Below are positions 14,596-25,441 of a stretch of DNA of 64,000 bases, piece by piece. How positions within the stretch are numbered: the stretch's first letter is position 1; each line of letters begins with the position of its first letter. The DNA comes from Enterobacterales bacterium CwR94 (GTDB lineage: Bacteria; Pseudomonadota; Gammaproteobacteria; Enterobacterales; Enterobacteriaceae). Where the stretch lies: assembly GCA_002837195.1 (NCBI GenBank), contig KZ478071.1, positions 1-64,000 of the forward strand, read 5' to 3'. The notes under the pieces were generated by a model. The model was not told the DNA's origin, did not search any database, and saw only the letters and a program-made list of their open reading frames with translations. A program made the translations under genes and the position numbers.

Positions 14596-16233
14596 TCAAT
14601 TTGTACGGCGCCAACCCACGATCCAGCTCACAACCCCCGCTGCCATTAACGATGCAGGCAACCAATCCCACTGCGGGTGCGTGATTAAAATAGCCGTACC
14701 ACTGAGCAACAACGTGGCTCCTACGCCGAACAGAAAGCGCGATTGGCCCTGTCGCTGCCGGTGTTGACGCATTTCGGATGTCATACGATCAACACTGTGC
14801 TGAAGCTGACGATGCTGCTTCAAGCTGTCATAGAACAACTCAGGCAATTCAGGCAGTTTCTCCGCCCAATAGGGTGCCTTCTCTTTCAGTGAACGCACAA
14901 TCGCCGGAATGCCAATTTGGTCTTTAATCCAGTTTTCTAAAAACGGCTTCGCCGTTTTCCATAAATCGAGTTGCGGGTAGAGTTGGCGGCCCACGCCTTC
15001 CACATACAGCAACGTCTTTTGTAACAACACCAGCTGTGGCTGCACTTCCATATTGAAGCGGCGTGCCGTATTAAACAGGTTTAACAGCACATGGCCAAAA
15101 GAGATTTCCGCCAGCGGCTTTTCAAAAATCGGCTCACACACGGTACGAATCGCGAACTCGAAATCCTCTACATTTGTGTCGATAGGCACCCAGCCTGAAT
15201 CGACATGCAGCTCAGCCACTTTACGGTAATCGCGATTAAAGAACGCGATGAAGTTCTCGGCCAGATAACGCTTATCTTCTTTATTCAGTGAACCCACAAT
15301 TCCACAATCAATGCCGATATACTGCGGATCTTCAGGATGTTCGTAGCTGACAAAGATGTTGCCTGGATGCATATCCGCATGGAAGAAGCTATCGCGGAAA
15401 ACCTGGGTAAAGAACACCTGCACGCCCCGCTCAGCCAACAATTTCATATTCACGCCATGCTGTTCCAGCATCGCGGTATCGTTGACGGGGATCCCGTAAA
15501 TACGCTCCATCACCATCAAAGATTCACTGCCGTAATCCGGGTACACTTCCGGAATATACAGCATGTTGCTGTTATCAAAGTTGCGGCGTAATTGAATGGC
15601 GTTCGCCGCTTCACGCAACAGATTCAGCTCATCCAGCAGTGTTTTTTCATAATCGGCCACGACTTCAACAGGCCGAAGGCGACGGCCATCCGGCAACCAA
15701 CGCGCCACTAAGCGCGCCAGTCGATAGATGAGACGCATATCCGCTTTAATCACAGGGCGAATATCCGGGCGAATCACCTTCAACACCACTTCTTTGCCGT
15801 TCTCTTTAAGAATAGCAGTATGTACCTGGGCGATGGAGGCAGATGCTAACGGCTTGATATTAAAATCATCAAACGACTGCTCAATGGGGCCGCCGAGAGA
15901 TTTTTCGATCTGTTCGCGCGCCTTTTCTCCATCAAATGGCGCTACGCGATCCTGCAACATCGCCAGTTGATCGGCGATCACTGGCGGAAAAAGATCGCGT
16001 CGCGTGGACATCATCTGGCCAAACTTAATCCACACGGGCCCAAGCTGCTCAAGCGCCAGGCGCAAGCGCTGTCCAAGGGGTTCTGAGGTATGTTGATTCG
16101 GGATCCAGAAGATGCATTTGCGCCATAAACGCAAAGGCAGCGTCATGCGTGTGACTGGAATCAGTTCATCCAGACCATAGCTTAAAAAGACGCGAATGAT
16201 TAAATACAGACGGCGTAACTCTCCAAACGTCAT
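14596..16233 (-). CDS. ubiB: Ubiquinone biosynthesis ATPase/kinase-like protein UbiB
   Basis: A 545-residue UbiB/ADCK-family atypical kinase required for ubiquinone synthesis. The family KxGQ motif appears in [17 protein letters not shown], with further kinase-fold motifs ([27 protein letters not shown]). The C terminus carries two hydrophobic segments ([18 protein letters not shown] and [17 protein letters not shown]) that anchor it to the inner membrane. Its start overlaps the ubiJ stop by 4 bp, in the ubiE-ubiJ-ubiB operon. Confidence 0.96.
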   Translation of the reverse strand: MTFGELRRLYLIIRVFLSYGLDELIPVTRMTLPLRLWRKCIFWIPNQHTSEPLGQRLRLALEQLGPVWIKFGQMMSTRRDLFPPVIADQLAMLQDRVAPFDGEKAREQIEKSLGGPIEQSFDDFNIKPLASASIAQVHTAILKENGKEVVLKVIRPDIRPVIKADMRLIYRLARLVARWLPDGRRLRPVEVVADYEKTLLDELNLLREAANAIQLRRNFDNSNMLYIPEVYPDYGSESLMVMERIYGIPVNDTAMLEQHGVNMKLLAERGVQVFFTQVFRDSFFHADMHPGNIFVSYEHPEDPQYIGIDCGIVGSLNKEDKRYLAENFIAFFNRDYRKVAELHVDSGWVPIDTNVEDFEFAIRTVCEPIFEKPLAEISFGHVLLNLFNTARRFNMEVQPQLVLLQKTLLYVEGVGRQLYPQLDLWKTAKPFLENWIKDQIGIPAIVRSLKEKAPYWAEKLPELPELFYDSLKQHRQLQHSVDRMTSEMRQHRQRQGQSRFLFGVGATLLLSGTAILITHPQWDWLPASLMAAGVVSWIVGWRRTN

Positions 16234-16835
16234 CGTAACTCCATTTTATCCAACCGCGCTTCAAGGCTTTCCAGCTCACGTTGGGTCGCTTCGACTTCTT
16301 CGGCATACCAGGCCAGTTCCAGTGCGCCAGGCGCGACACGCCACTCTTCCGTCAGGGTTTCCGCCAGATAGCGATGTTTGCGGGTAGCATCGGCTTTTAA
16401 CCAACTAATGCCACTTTTCACGCCCTGACTCAGCGTCTCAGCCAGCACGTCGCCCGTCCAGGGGGCCAGGTACTCCGCGGGATCCAGTTCAGCGAGATCC
16501 ATCATGGCACTGAAGTGCTGAACGACACGTAAATCGCCTTGCACATCCAATTCTTCTGCACGAATCAGTGCCGTCAATTGCTGACGGTCACGCAGTTTGG
16601 GCAACGTCGACAAGCGCAGTGCCACCGTGCAATCCGCCTGATCCTCCCACTGTTGCAGGATATCGAGCTGATGTTCGCTGAAAACCAGCACCAAAGGATG
16701 GTCGATTTCCTGTAACTGAATACTCAGCACTTTGCCATTAAGCCGCTGGCGCGCGGCTTTTAAACTGCGATCGCGATACAGCACCGCGTTTAACGCGGTT
16801 TCCATGCCAGCAATCAATAACGGAGGCAATTTCAT
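16230..16835 (-). CDS. ubiJ: Ubiquinone biosynthesis accessory factor UbiJ
   Basis: A 201-residue SCP2-domain protein, the same length as E. coli UbiJ. It is a lipid-binding scaffold of the cytoplasmic Ubi complex that binds ubiquinone intermediates. Conserved stretches include [15 protein letters not shown] and [11 protein letters not shown]; the C-terminal end is helical ([15 protein letters not shown]). The start at 16835 is preferred over one ten codons upstream by length. It lies 13 bp after ubiE. Confidence 0.93.
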   Translation of the reverse strand: MKLPPLLIAGMETALNAVLYRDRSLKAARQRLNGKVLSIQLQEIDHPLVLVFSEHQLDILQQWEDQADCTVALRLSTLPKLRDRQQLTALIRAEELDVQGDLRVVQHFSAMMDLAELDPAEYLAPWTGDVLAETLSQGVKSGISWLKADATRKHRYLAETLTEEWRVAPGALELAWYAEEVEATQRELESLEARLDKMELR

Positions 16836-16848
16836 GACGCATCCCCGG

Positions 16849-17604
16849 TCAGAATTTAAAACCACGATGTAACGCGACGATACCGCCCGTCATATTGGTG
16901 AAAGTGGCGTTTTCAAAACCCACGGCTTCCATCATGGATTTCAGTGTTTCCTGATCGGGATGCATACGAATGGATTCCGCCAGATAACGATAGCTGTCAG
17001 CGTCTTTCGCCACCAGCTCACCCACGCGCGGCAGGATATGGAATGAATAGGCATCATACGCCTTGCTCAGTGGTTCAATCACCGGCTTAGAAAATTCCAG
17101 CACCAGTAGACGCCCACCCGGCTTCAGCACACGAAACATGGAAGCCAGCGCTTTGTCTTTATCCGTTACATTGCGCAAGCCAAAGGAGATGGTAATGCAA
17201 TCAAAATGATTATCGGGGAAAGGTAAGGCTTCGGCGTTTGCCTGCACGTAGTTCACGTTACCCACAATGCCTTTATTGCGCAGTTTTTCTCGCCCCATTT
17301 TCAACATTGAGCTGTTGATATCAGCCAGCACGACTTCGCCAGTTTCGCCCACTAAACGTGAAAATTTCGCGGTTAAATCGCCTGTGCCACCCGCAAGATC
17401 AAGAACACGTTGCCCGCGACGCACGCCGCTGCAATCAATGGTGTAACGCTTCCAGATGCGATGAATGCCAAGCGACATCAGATCGTTCATCAGGTCATAT
17501 TTGGCCGCTACGGAGTGGAAAACGTCTGCAACCATTTCGGCTTTCTCGTCTTTCGCTACGGTACGAAAGCCAAAATGGGTAGTGTCGCGGGATTCATCTG
17601 CCAT
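16849..17604 (-). CDS. ubiE: Ubiquinone/menaquinone methyltransferase UbiE
   Basis: A 251-residue SAM-dependent C-methyltransferase acting in both ubiquinone and menaquinone synthesis. The SAM-binding motif is [15 protein letters not shown]; family signatures are [18 protein letters not shown] and [11 protein letters not shown]. The length equals that of E. coli. It is the first gene of ubiEJB and is followed closely by ubiJ. Confidence 0.97.
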   Translation of the reverse strand: MADESRDTTHFGFRTVAKDEKAEMVADVFHSVAAKYDLMNDLMSLGIHRIWKRYTIDCSGVRRGQRVLDLAGGTGDLTAKFSRLVGETGEVVLADINSSMLKMGREKLRNKGIVGNVNYVQANAEALPFPDNHFDCITISFGLRNVTDKDKALASMFRVLKPGGRLLVLEFSKPVIEPLSKAYDAYSFHILPRVGELVAKDADSYRYLAESIRMHPDQETLKSMMEAVGFENATFTNMTGGIVALHRGFKF

Positions 17605-17676
17605 GATTTCTGCCTGTTTTCAATTCAATACTCGCCCAAGTGTAACAGAGACAGGGTACGCAGACACCTGGCCTGG

Positions 17677-19185
17677 TTAATCATTGACACGTCTTTGCGA
17701 ATGCGCATTTAACGGTGTCGTGACCTGCTCGTGTTCTTCATTTTCAGCGGACGCATTATCCACCAACTGTGGATTGATCGGCCGTTTGACTTCAACACCG
17801 AGATGGCGAAACGCTTCCGTTTGGGCAATCAAGTTGCCACGCCCTTCAGACAATTTTTTCATGCTCTGCCGATAGCTTTCCTGCGCACGATCCAGGTTTT
17901 GGCCGATTGCCGTCATATCATCGACAAACAAGCGCATTTTGTCATACAGCCTGGCAGCGCGATCGGCAATATGCTGTGCATTGCGGCTCTGATGTTCGTA
18001 CCGCCACAGATTGTTGATGGTGCGTAATGCCACCAGCAACGTCGTTGGACTGACTAACATAATGTTGTGGCGTAGCGCTTCGTTGACCAACTCTGGTTGT
18101 CTGTCTATCGCCAGCAAGAAAGCGGGTTCAATGGGAATAAACATCAACACATAATCCAGAGAGCGTAAACCCGGTAATTGTTGATAATCTTTTCGTCCTA
18201 ACAGGCGCAAATGGTTGCGAATCGCCGCAATGTGTTCATCCAATGCCTGGTTGCGTACAACATCCTCTTCTGCATTGTAATAGCGCTCGTAAGCCACCAG
18301 CGTCATCTTGGCATCAATCACGACGTCTTTGCCCTGCGGCAACCGCACAATCACATCCGGTTGCATTCTACCCTGCTGTTCCAGGGTAATATTGACCTGC
18401 GTTTCGTACTCGTGCCCCTCACGCAGACCCGATGCCTCCAGCACGCGGCTCAGCACCACTTCTCCCCAATTCCCCTGAGTTTTGTTGTCGCCCTTTAAGG
18501 CCTTGGTCAGATTGATGGCATCCTGCGCCATTTGAGCATTCAGTTGTTGCAGGTGACGAATCTCATGGGCCAGCGTGTGCCTCTCCCGCGCTTCTTGCCC
18601 AAAACTGTCCTGGATTTGCTTACGAAAACCGTCCAGTTGATCGCGCAGCGGCGTCAACAATCCCTGCAGACTTTGGCGGTTTTGTTCATCGACCCGGCGT
18701 CCACTTTGTTCAAAAATACGGTTTGCGAGGTTTTCGAATTGCGCCTGTAGGCGCTGTTCGCTGTTGATCAGCAGCCGCTGTTTCTCTTCTGCAGCCATCC
18801 GTGTCTCTTCAAGACGAATGGTGACTTCCCGTAGCTCAGCTTCCTGAGCACTGTTGACGTCCAGTTGGTTACGCAACTCACGGCTCAGTTGTTCGCTCTC
18901 ATTACGCCAGTGATCAAAATGCTGCTGTTTTTCACGTGCCGCAGCCAAGGCCGCATGTAAATCACGCTGCGCCACTTCGGCCGACTGACGCTGCTCACGT
19001 TCTTGCTGAATATGCGACTGCTGCTGTTGGATTTGGTGAACCAGTTGGGATTGCGCCTGTTCGGCAAGTTGGCGGGCAGTTTCCAGCACGGCAATGCGCT
19101 GTTGTGCTCGCACATGGGCGATGATGGCACCGATAAGCACACCCGCAAGCCCACTGGCAATGCCATAGATTAACCCGCTATCCAT
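17677..19185 (-). CDS. rmuC: DNA recombination protein RmuC
   Basis: A 502-residue protein (475 in E. coli) that limits recombination at inverted repeats. It has one N-terminal membrane segment (about residues 5-25), a glutamine- and glutamate-rich coiled coil to about residue 200, and a conserved nuclease-like domain including GNWGEVVLSRVLE and KDVVIDAKMTLVAYERY. The ATG at 19185 (MDSGLIYG) has an adjacent purine-rich site and is preferred over a start six codons upstream. The C-terminal tail is variable. Confidence 0.93.
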   Translation of the reverse strand: MDSGLIYGIASGLAGVLIGAIIAHVRAQQRIAVLETARQLAEQAQSQLVHQIQQQQSHIQQEREQRQSAEVAQRDLHAALAAAREKQQHFDHWRNESEQLSRELRNQLDVNSAQEAELREVTIRLEETRMAAEEKQRLLINSEQRLQAQFENLANRIFEQSGRRVDEQNRQSLQGLLTPLRDQLDGFRKQIQDSFGQEARERHTLAHEIRHLQQLNAQMAQDAINLTKALKGDNKTQGNWGEVVLSRVLEASGLREGHEYETQVNITLEQQGRMQPDVIVRLPQGKDVVIDAKMTLVAYERYYNAEEDVVRNQALDEHIAAIRNHLRLLGRKDYQQLPGLRSLDYVLMFIPIEPAFLLAIDRQPELVNEALRHNIMLVSPTTLLVALRTINNLWRYEHQSRNAQHIADRAARLYDKMRLFVDDMTAIGQNLDRAQESYRQSMKKLSEGRGNLIAQTEAFRHLGVEVKRPINPQLVDNASAENEEHEQVTTPLNAHSQRRVND

Positions 19186-19271
19186 CCCTATTCCCCGTAT
19201 CACTGTGATAATCAGGGAAAAGGTAGAGCGACACTGTATGAATGTCCAGACAAAAGAGTGGTATTACGCGA

Positions 19272-20033
19272 TCACTCTTCCAGAAAACGATTTCTAATGG
19301 CGTCGCAGGCATGCGCATCCAGGCCATATTCACTGGCGAGCCACTGTTGGGCAGTGCCATAGCGCGCTTCAATTTCGTCGAAGGCAGCCTGTAAGCAGTG
19401 CGGGTGCACTGAAAGCACAAAATCGAGCTTGCGTAAGCCACTGGCATCGAGCCGATCATTAAAACGCGTTAACAGCGTGTCGCGAAACGGCGCTAGTGTC
19501 TGTTGTGTCATCAGGTAATCCTGCAGGATGGTTTGCTTGTCCGCTCCCAGAGCAAACAGCACCAAGGCCACACCGATTCCTGTGCGATCTTTCCCCACTG
19601 CGCAATGCTGAATGATGGTCTGCGTGTTTTCATCGCGCAGTAAATCCACCAGTTGACGATAAGCGGGATTTTCAAAGGGGAGCAATCGATAAAGCTCAAG
19701 CATAAACGCATCAGCATCAAAATCATGGATCGCTTCGCTGACCAGCGTATCTAGACTGGCGCTGACTTGTGCTTGCAAAGGATTGGCGGGCGCAGCGTAA
19801 TAACTCGCCGTTTCCCACAGACGGTCAGGATGGATATCACTTTCCCGCGCATCACGATAATCAATCACCGCTGTCGCAGGCAGCGTACTTAAAAGGCTTA
19901 AGTCCGCGTCGCTAAGATCACTTAACGCGCCAGAACGAAACAACATACCCGGTCGCACACGACGACCGTCTTGCATCCTCAAGCCACCCAAATCGCGAAA
20001 GTTAATGCCATTTTCCAACGCAATCGCTGTCAT
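19272..20033 (-). CDS. Tyrosine/serine protein phosphatase (Y_phosphatase3 family)
   Basis: A 253-residue protein with the Cys-x5-Arg phosphatase loop HCAVGKDRTG near residue 155 and the family N-terminal motif GINFRDLGGLR. It probably removes phosphate from phosphotyrosine or related substrates; the true target cannot be told from sequence. The ATG at 20033 has AGGAG eight bases upstream and is preferred to an upstream start. It sits between rmuC and udp, where E. coli has no such gene, so it is an addition to the conserved block. Confidence 0.85.
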   Translation of the reverse strand: MTAIALENGINFRDLGGLRMQDGRRVRPGMLFRSGALSDLSDADLSLLSTLPATAVIDYRDARESDIHPDRLWETASYYAAPANPLQAQVSASLDTLVSEAIHDFDADAFMLELYRLLPFENPAYRQLVDLLRDENTQTIIQHCAVGKDRTGIGVALVLFALGADKQTILQDYLMTQQTLAPFRDTLLTRFNDRLDASGLRKLDFVLSVHPHCLQAAFDEIEARYGTAQQWLASEYGLDAHACDAIRNRFLEE

Positions 20034-20091
20034 TGCCAACGTCTCCTGCTTTCTCCGGGAGAGCCACTGTAACAATGTCTGGGCAGCCTGA

Positions 20092-20122
20092 CAAAGCGGG
20101 TATATGACTCACACCCGCTTTG
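20092..20122 (-). terminator. Hairpin downstream of udp
   Basis: A 10-bp perfect inverted repeat (CAAAGCGGGT at 20092-20101 with ACCCGCTTTG at 20113-20122) just beyond the udp stop. No clear T tract follows on the minus strand. It is likely a transcription end or mRNA-stabilising hairpin for udp. Confidence 0.6.
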
Positions 20123-20130
20123 CCTGTGGA

Positions 20131-20886
20131 TTAGACCAGCTTGCGCGCGGCCTCCACCACGATAGCCACGGCATCGCTTTCTGTTTGTTTCATGGTTGCT
20201 GCATCGGGGATCTCTTTCTGGGTGCGGTTAACAATGACGCCCGCGACCATGCCCGCACGCAATCCCTGACTCGCACACATGGTCAGCAATGTTGCGGATT
20301 CCATTTCATAGTTCAGCACACCCATTTGCTGCCACTCTTTCATTGATCCCTGAAAACGGCTGACCACACGGCCCGAAACGGTATCGTAACGCTCTTGCCC
20401 TGGGTAGAAGGTATCTGAGGACGCGGTGATGCCAATGTGTGTTGGCGCCCCACGCTCTTTTGCCGCCGCTACCAGTGCGGTGGTGCAATCAAAATCGGCC
20501 ACCGCCGGGAACTCCATCGGCGCAAAATGCAGGCTGGCTCCGTCCAGGCGTACAGACCCCGTGGTCACTAAGACATCACCGACATTGATATGCGGTTGAA
20601 TAGCCCCCGTCGTTCCTACGCGAAGAAAGGTTTTCACACCCAATTGCGCGAGTTCCTCAACGGCGATAGAGGTAGAGGGACCACCGATGCCGGTGGAACA
20701 GACCACCACCGATTTGCCATTCAGTTCAGCACGCCAGGTGGTGAACTCTCGATGCGAGGCCAGGTGGACAGGATTATCCATCAGTGCTGCAATCTTTTTA
20801 ACACGCTCAGGATCGCCGGGAACAATGGCGAGTTCCGCGCCCTGTAAATCTGCTTTGGTGATACCGAGATGAAAGACGTCAGACAT
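20131..20886 (-). CDS. udp: Uridine phosphorylase
   Basis: A 251-residue enzyme (253 in E. coli) that splits uridine with phosphate to uracil and ribose-1-phosphate in nucleoside salvage. [26 protein letters not shown] and [14 protein letters not shown] are family motifs (PNP/UDP phosphorylase fold), and [12 protein letters not shown] carries the ribose-binding region. It is a lone gene behind a CRP-type site, as expected for a catabolite-controlled salvage gene. Confidence 0.96.
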   Translation of the reverse strand: MSDVFHLGITKADLQGAELAIVPGDPERVKKIAALMDNPVHLASHREFTTWRAELNGKSVVVCSTGIGGPSTSIAVEELAQLGVKTFLRVGTTGAIQPHINVGDVLVTTGSVRLDGASLHFAPMEFPAVADFDCTTALVAAAKERGAPTHIGITASSDTFYPGQERYDTVSGRVVSRFQGSMKEWQQMGVLNYEMESATLLTMCASQGLRAGMVAGVIVNRTQKEIPDAATMKQTESDAVAIVVEAARKLV

Positions 20887-21001
20887 GACAGACTCCTAAA
20901 TTAGTCACTGAATAAGTAGGTGGGCACTGTAGCCTAATGGTGCGTCACATTGAGTGATGACAGTCACTCATTAGGATGAAACTTACATTATCAACTGCGC
21001 C

Positions 21002-21023
21002 AAATGAGATATATATCACATAT
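21002..21023. promoter_or_regulatory. CRP-type site between udp and dlhH
   Basis: The core TGAGATATATATCACA (21005-21020) matches the CRP half-site pattern TGTGA-N6-TCACA with one mismatch. It lies about 120 bp upstream of the udp start and about 150 bp upstream of dlhH. In E. coli udp is controlled by CRP and CytR, so control of udp is the likelier role. Confidence 0.65.
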
Positions 21024-21170
21024 AGATACTGTATTTCCGCGAGAGCCGTTTACCGCTCACGGTTCCCTGCCTTCTGAGTGGTATTAGTAATCTGTCGCTG
21101 TTACACCCTAACCACAGGGTAATCCTGGCTATAGTTAGCTGATTGCGCGAAATATTGCATGGAGAGAACA

Positions 21171-22001
21171 ATGAAAACCGAAGATATCCAAGCCACGCTA
21201 TCCACTGGAAAAGGCTATGCCGCGGCCGTGGAGCCCGTCGCTGAGACCGCGATCCAGACCGCCAGCCACACTATTCAGTTCGGGCCGACCTCAATTGCCT
21301 CGCAGGGCGAGAACATGCCAGCGTTCTTCGCCAAGCCCAAACATCACGAGAAAGACTTACCTGTTGTATTGGTGGTGCAGGAAATTTTTGGTGTTCATGA
21401 ACACATTGAAGATATTTGCCGCCGCTTAGCCTGCGAGGGTTATCTTGCTGTGGCTCCTGAACTCTACTTCCGTCAGGGAGATCCCGGCGAGTACCAGGAT
21501 ATCCCGACCCTGTTGAAAGAACTTGTCAACAAAGTGCCCGATCAGCAAGTGCTGAGCGATCTCGACCATGTCGTGAACTGGGCACTCAAGCACGGCGGTG
21601 ATAAAAATAAAATTGGCATTACCGGCTTTTGTTGGGGCGGACGTATTACCTGGCTGTTTGCTGCGCACAATCCACAAGTCAAAGCGGGCATCGCCTGGTA
21701 TGGCAAGTTAGTGGGTGAGAGAACAATGGCCCAACAAAAACACCCGGTAGATGAAGTGGATAATTTGAGTGCGCCCGTTTTAGGTCTGTATGGCGCACTT
21801 GATGAGGGCATCACACTGGATTCTGTCGAGTCGATGCGCCAGGCAATTCGCGCGGCCAATAATGCCTCAGAAATTGTGGTCTATCCCGAGGCGGGTCACG
21901 CCTTTAACGCCGATTATCGGCCAAGTTATCACGAGGAATCGGCAAAAGATGGCTGGCAACGCATGCTGGCCTGGTTGCAAAAACACGGCGTAACACCCTG
22001 A
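21171..22001 (+). CDS. dlhH: Dienelactone hydrolase family protein (YsgA-like)
   Basis: A 276-residue alpha/beta hydrolase. The catalytic triad looks intact: Cys154 in TGFCWGGR, an Asp near 211 and His243 in AGHAFN. E. coli YsgA/DlhH occupies the same position between udp and metE; its physiological substrate is not established. The ATG at 21171 is chosen because GGAGAG lies five bases upstream, whereas the ATG at 21159 overlaps that site. Confidence 0.9.
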   Translation: MKTEDIQATLSTGKGYAAAVEPVAETAIQTASHTIQFGPTSIASQGENMPAFFAKPKHHEKDLPVVLVVQEIFGVHEHIEDICRRLACEGYLAVAPELYFRQGDPGEYQDIPTLLKELVNKVPDQQVLSDLDHVVNWALKHGGDKNKIGITGFCWGGRITWLFAAHNPQVKAGIAWYGKLVGERTMAQQKHPVDEVDNLSAPVLGLYGALDEGITLDSVESMRQAIRAANNASEIVVYPEAGHAFNADYRPSYHEESAKDGWQRMLAWLQKHGVTP

Positions 22002-22004
22002 CGA

Positions 22005-22029
22005 TAAAAAAGGGGCGCCAGAGCGCCCC
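22005..22029 (-). terminator. Rho-independent terminator of metE
   Basis: Perfect 7-bp stem GGGGCGC (22012-22018) with GCGCCCC (22023-22029) and a 4-nt loop, followed on the minus strand by six T. It ends metE and also faces the end of dlhH. Confidence 0.9.
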
Positions 22030-22060
22030 AAGAAAAGCCATATCAACACAACACAGAATT

Positions 22061-24328
22061 TCACACCTTCTCACGTAGCTGACGCGCCGCCGTCACCATG
22101 TTAGCCAGCGCCTGGCGCGTTTCTGGCCAGCCACGGGTCTTCAGACCACAATCGGGATTAACCCACAGGCGCTCTGCTGGCACGCGCTCCGCGGCTTTCT
22201 TCAGTAATGCTTCTATCCATTCAACGCTGGGCACATTGGGTGAATGGATGTCATACACACCCGGCCCAATTTCGTTGGGATAATCAAAATCTTCAAAGGA
22301 TTCCAGCAGTTCCATATCTGAGCGCGACGTTTCAATGGTGATGACGTCGGCATCTAATGCTGCGATAGCCTCCATGATGTCGTTGAACTCGCAGTAACAC
22401 ATATGAGTGTGGATCTGCGTATCATCTCGCACAACCGTAGCATTGAGGCGAAAAGCCTCCACCGCCCATGACAGATAAGCAGCCCATTCTGATTGGTGCA
22501 GCGGCAAGCCTTCACGCAGGGCGGGTTCATCAATCTGGATAATCCCAATGCCCGCTTTTTCCAGATCTGCTACCTCATCTCGAAGCGCCAGAGCAATCTG
22601 CTTCGCGATGGTTTCCCGCGTCACGTCTTCACGTGGGAATGACCAACACAGGATTGTCACCGGCCCCGTCAACATCCCTTTGACCGGTTTCTCCGTCAGA
22701 GACTGCGCATATTTTGCCCACTCAACGGTAATGGCTGACGGACGGCTTACATCACCGATAACCACCGGCGGCTTAACACAGCGCGAGCCGTAACTTTGCA
22801 CCCAGCCATTCTGCGTAAAGACGAACCCTTCAAGATTCTCGCCGAAGTATTCCACCATATCGTTACGTTCCGCTTCACCGTGCACCAACACATCCAGCCC
22901 CAGGCGTTCCTGCTCCACAATGGCCTGCTTGATATGTTCTGCAATCCCGGTGCGATAATGGCCACCATCAATATGCCCTTTTTTGAAATCCAGCCGCAGG
23001 CCGCGAATTTCCGTGGTTTGTGGGAAAGAACCAATGGTGGTGGTTGGCCAGGCAGGCAGTTGGAAACGGGCATGCTGAGCGCGGGCTCGCACGGGATAAG
23101 GATTTTGGCGCAGGCTGTCTTGCGCTTGAATACCCGCTAAGCGCTGGGCGACAGCGGCATTGTGTACACGCTGAGAATGTTCACGGGCGCGAAGGGGAGC
23201 ACTCCATGCCACCAGCGCAGCGGCGTCATTACTGTTCAGTGCATTGCCCAGCAGGGAAAGCTCAGTACACTTCTGCAAGGCAAAGGCAAACCAGCTTTTG
23301 ACCTCATCATCCAGTCGCGTTTCTACACTTAAATCAATCGGGCTGTGCAGCAAAGAGCAGGACGTGCCGATCCACAGTTGCTTACGCTGACTCACCAACG
23401 GCTGCAGATGCGTGAACCAGCGACTCAGGTCTGCGCGCCACACATTACGGCCGTTGATCACCCCCACAGACAGTAGCCAGTCCGCAGGCAGTGCCGCATG
23501 TATGGCGGCAATATCCTGTTTACCGTGCACCAAATCAACGTGCAGTCCCTGTACGGGCAAGGTTTTAATCGTGTCGATGTTGTGTGAAATGCTGTCGAAA
23601 TAGGTCGTAAGGAGTAATTTTGTCTGCCCCTGCAACGCCTCGTAAGCCACCTTAAACGCCGCTCGCCACGCCTGAGGTAGCTCAAGCACCAATGCAGGCT
23701 CATCTATCTGCACCCATTCCACACCGCGTTTAGCCAACTCGGCCAACACCTGCTGATAGACAGGCAAGATGTCGGCTAACAGGGTTAAGCGATCAAAGTC
23801 TGTGCCTTTCACTTTGCCTAACCACAGATAGGTCACCGGCCCCAGCAACACCGGTTTTATACGATGGCCAAGTGCCAGCGCTTCATCCACTTCATCCAGC
23901 AACTGTGTCCAGGTCAGTTTGAACGACTGGCCTTGGGTGAATTCCGGCACCATATAGTGATAGTTAGTATTAAACCATTTGGTCATTTCAGCGGCCGCAG
24001 CGGGTTGGCCCGAGGGAGCGCGGCCACGTGCTATACGAAACAGCGTATCAATATCGACGCTACCGTCCTGGTTCTGATGGCGAGCAGGGACGTTGCCCAA
24101 CAACAGGCTGGTGTTCAGCACATGATCGTACCAGGCAAAGTCACCCACTGGCAGCAAATCAACGCCTGCGGCTTGCTGCTGTTGCCAGTGGCGCGCACGG
24201 AGCTCTCGACCCGTTGCGCACAGCTCTTCCTGCGAGCAAGCCCCAGCCCAATAGCGCTCCAGGGCCTTTTTCAATTCGCGACGCAAACCGACACGAGGGA
24301 AACCGAGGGTATGATTCAAAATCGTCAT
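22061..24328 (-). CDS. metE: Cobalamin-independent methionine synthase MetE
   Basis: A 755-residue zinc enzyme that transfers a methyl group from 5-methyltetrahydropteroyl-triglutamate to homocysteine. It has two homologous TIM-barrel domains. Zinc ligands are visible in [11 protein letters not shown] and in [11 protein letters not shown]. The N terminus [18 protein letters not shown] is conserved. It is divergent from its activator metR, and the 154-bp gap holds the shared control region. Confidence 0.97.
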   Translation of the reverse strand: MTILNHTLGFPRVGLRRELKKALERYWAGACSQEELCATGRELRARHWQQQQAAGVDLLPVGDFAWYDHVLNTSLLLGNVPARHQNQDGSVDIDTLFRIARGRAPSGQPAAAAEMTKWFNTNYHYMVPEFTQGQSFKLTWTQLLDEVDEALALGHRIKPVLLGPVTYLWLGKVKGTDFDRLTLLADILPVYQQVLAELAKRGVEWVQIDEPALVLELPQAWRAAFKVAYEALQGQTKLLLTTYFDSISHNIDTIKTLPVQGLHVDLVHGKQDIAAIHAALPADWLLSVGVINGRNVWRADLSRWFTHLQPLVSQRKQLWIGTSCSLLHSPIDLSVETRLDDEVKSWFAFALQKCTELSLLGNALNSNDAAALVAWSAPLRAREHSQRVHNAAVAQRLAGIQAQDSLRQNPYPVRARAQHARFQLPAWPTTTIGSFPQTTEIRGLRLDFKKGHIDGGHYRTGIAEHIKQAIVEQERLGLDVLVHGEAERNDMVEYFGENLEGFVFTQNGWVQSYGSRCVKPPVVIGDVSRPSAITVEWAKYAQSLTEKPVKGMLTGPVTILCWSFPREDVTRETIAKQIALALRDEVADLEKAGIGIIQIDEPALREGLPLHQSEWAAYLSWAVEAFRLNATVVRDDTQIHTHMCYCEFNDIMEAIAALDADVITIETSRSDMELLESFEDFDYPNEIGPGVYDIHSPNVPSVEWIEALLKKAAERVPAERLWVNPDCGLKTRGWPETRQALANMVTAARQLREKV

Positions 24329-24394
24329 GGGATTCTCCAGCCTGTTATTTTCTGACGCTTTTCACGTCGCGAAGACGACTTGCCTGAGCCATTT

Positions 24395-24410
24395 AGCCGT
24401 CCAGATGTTT
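24395..24410. promoter_or_regulatory. Possible MetJ operator (two tandem met boxes)
   Basis: Two adjacent 8-mers, AGCCGTCC and AGATGTTT, each match the met-box consensus AGACGTCT at six of eight positions. A further AGACGACT lies at 24373-24380 but out of 8-bp phase. The position in the metE-metR gap fits repression by MetJ with S-adenosylmethionine. The match is weak and needs a scoring matrix. Confidence 0.4.
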
Positions 24411-24482
24411 ACACCGCCATAATCGCAAGGTACTGTATCCCCCTCAAGCGCAAATTATTCACAGGCGATGTGAAGGACTCTC

Positions 24483-25406
24483 ATGATCGAACTTAAGCAC
24501 TTACGGACGCTACAGGCTCTGCGTAACACCGGATCGCTGGCCGCTGCTGCCGCACAGTTGCATCAAACCCAGTCGGCTCTCTCACACCAGTTCAGTGATT
24601 TGGAAACCCGGCTGGGTTTTCGTCTGTTCGTTCGTAAAAGCCAACCGCTGCGCTTTACCGAACAGGGAGAGATCCTGCTGCAACTGGCTGAGCAAGTGCT
24701 GCCGCAAATCCAGCAGGCGCTCCAGGCCTGCAATGAGCCGCACCAGACCACATTGCGAATTGCCATTGAATGCCATAGCTGTATTCAGTGGCTTACCCCC
24801 GCGCTGGATAATTTTCGCCAGAGCTGGCCGCAAGTCGAGATGGATTTTAAATCCGGTGTGACGTTTGATCCGCAGCCCGCACTGCAGCAGGGTGAGCTGG
24901 ATGTGGTATTGACCTCAGACATCCTGCCGCGTAGCGGCTTACACTACTCACCGATGTTTGATTTTGAAGTCCGTCTGGTACTGTCCCCGGACCATCGATT
25001 AAGCACAGCGGCGATCATTACGCCGGAAGATCTGGCAAACGAAGTGCTGATGATTTATCCGGTTCAGCGCCAACGCCTGGATATTTGGCGTCAGTTTTTA
25101 CAACCCGCAGGTGTAAGCCCAGCCTTAAAGAGCGTGGACAACACACTGCTGTTGATTCAGATGGTGGCTGCACATATGGGGATCGCGGCATTACCGCACT
25201 GGGTGGTTGAGAGTTTTGAGCGCCAGGGTCTGATCGTGACGCGTACACTGGGTGAGGGGATCTGGAGCCGCTTATACGCCGCCGTGCGCGATGGAGAACA
25301 GCGTCAACCCGTCACTGAGGCGTTTATACGTTCGGCGCGTCAACATGCCGTTGAACACCTGCCTTTTGTGCGCGATGCGTCTAAACCCGGTGTTGCCGTG
25401 GGATAA
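24483..25406 (+). CDS. metR: LysR-type regulator MetR
   Basis: A 307-residue LysR-family activator of metE and related methionine genes that responds to homocysteine. The helix-turn-helix lies in residues 1-60 ([24 protein letters not shown] region); the effector domain follows. AAGGA lies eight bases before the ATG. An inverted repeat TTCACA-N5-TGTGAA (24458-24474) overlaps the leader and may take part in autoregulation. It is divergent from metE, as in E. coli. Confidence 0.95.
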   Translation: MIELKHLRTLQALRNTGSLAAAAAQLHQTQSALSHQFSDLETRLGFRLFVRKSQPLRFTEQGEILLQLAEQVLPQIQQALQACNEPHQTTLRIAIECHSCIQWLTPALDNFRQSWPQVEMDFKSGVTFDPQPALQQGELDVVLTSDILPRSGLHYSPMFDFEVRLVLSPDHRLSTAAIITPEDLANEVLMIYPVQRQRLDIWRQFLQPAGVSPALKSVDNTLLLIQMVAAHMGIAALPHWVVESFERQGLIVTRTLGEGIWSRLYAAVRDGEQRQPVTEAFIRSARQHAVEHLPFVRDASKPGVAVG

Positions 25407-25411
25407 ACACG

Positions 25412-25434
25412 GCCCCTTTCCTCTCGAAAGGGGC
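25412..25434. terminator. Hairpin between convergent metR and yigM
   Basis: A 9-bp perfect stem GCCCCTTTC/GAAAGGGGC with a 5-nt loop lies between two gene ends. No T tract follows on either strand. It is a likely shared transcription end. Confidence 0.65.
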
Positions 25435-25441
25435 AAGAGGT

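Noticed and set aside
24352-24474. Clear MetR sites (TGAA-N5-TTCA) in the metE-metR gap
   Set aside because: Only partial matches (TGAA-N5-TCA and TTCACA-N5-TGTGAA) were found, too weak to list as operators without a matrix score.
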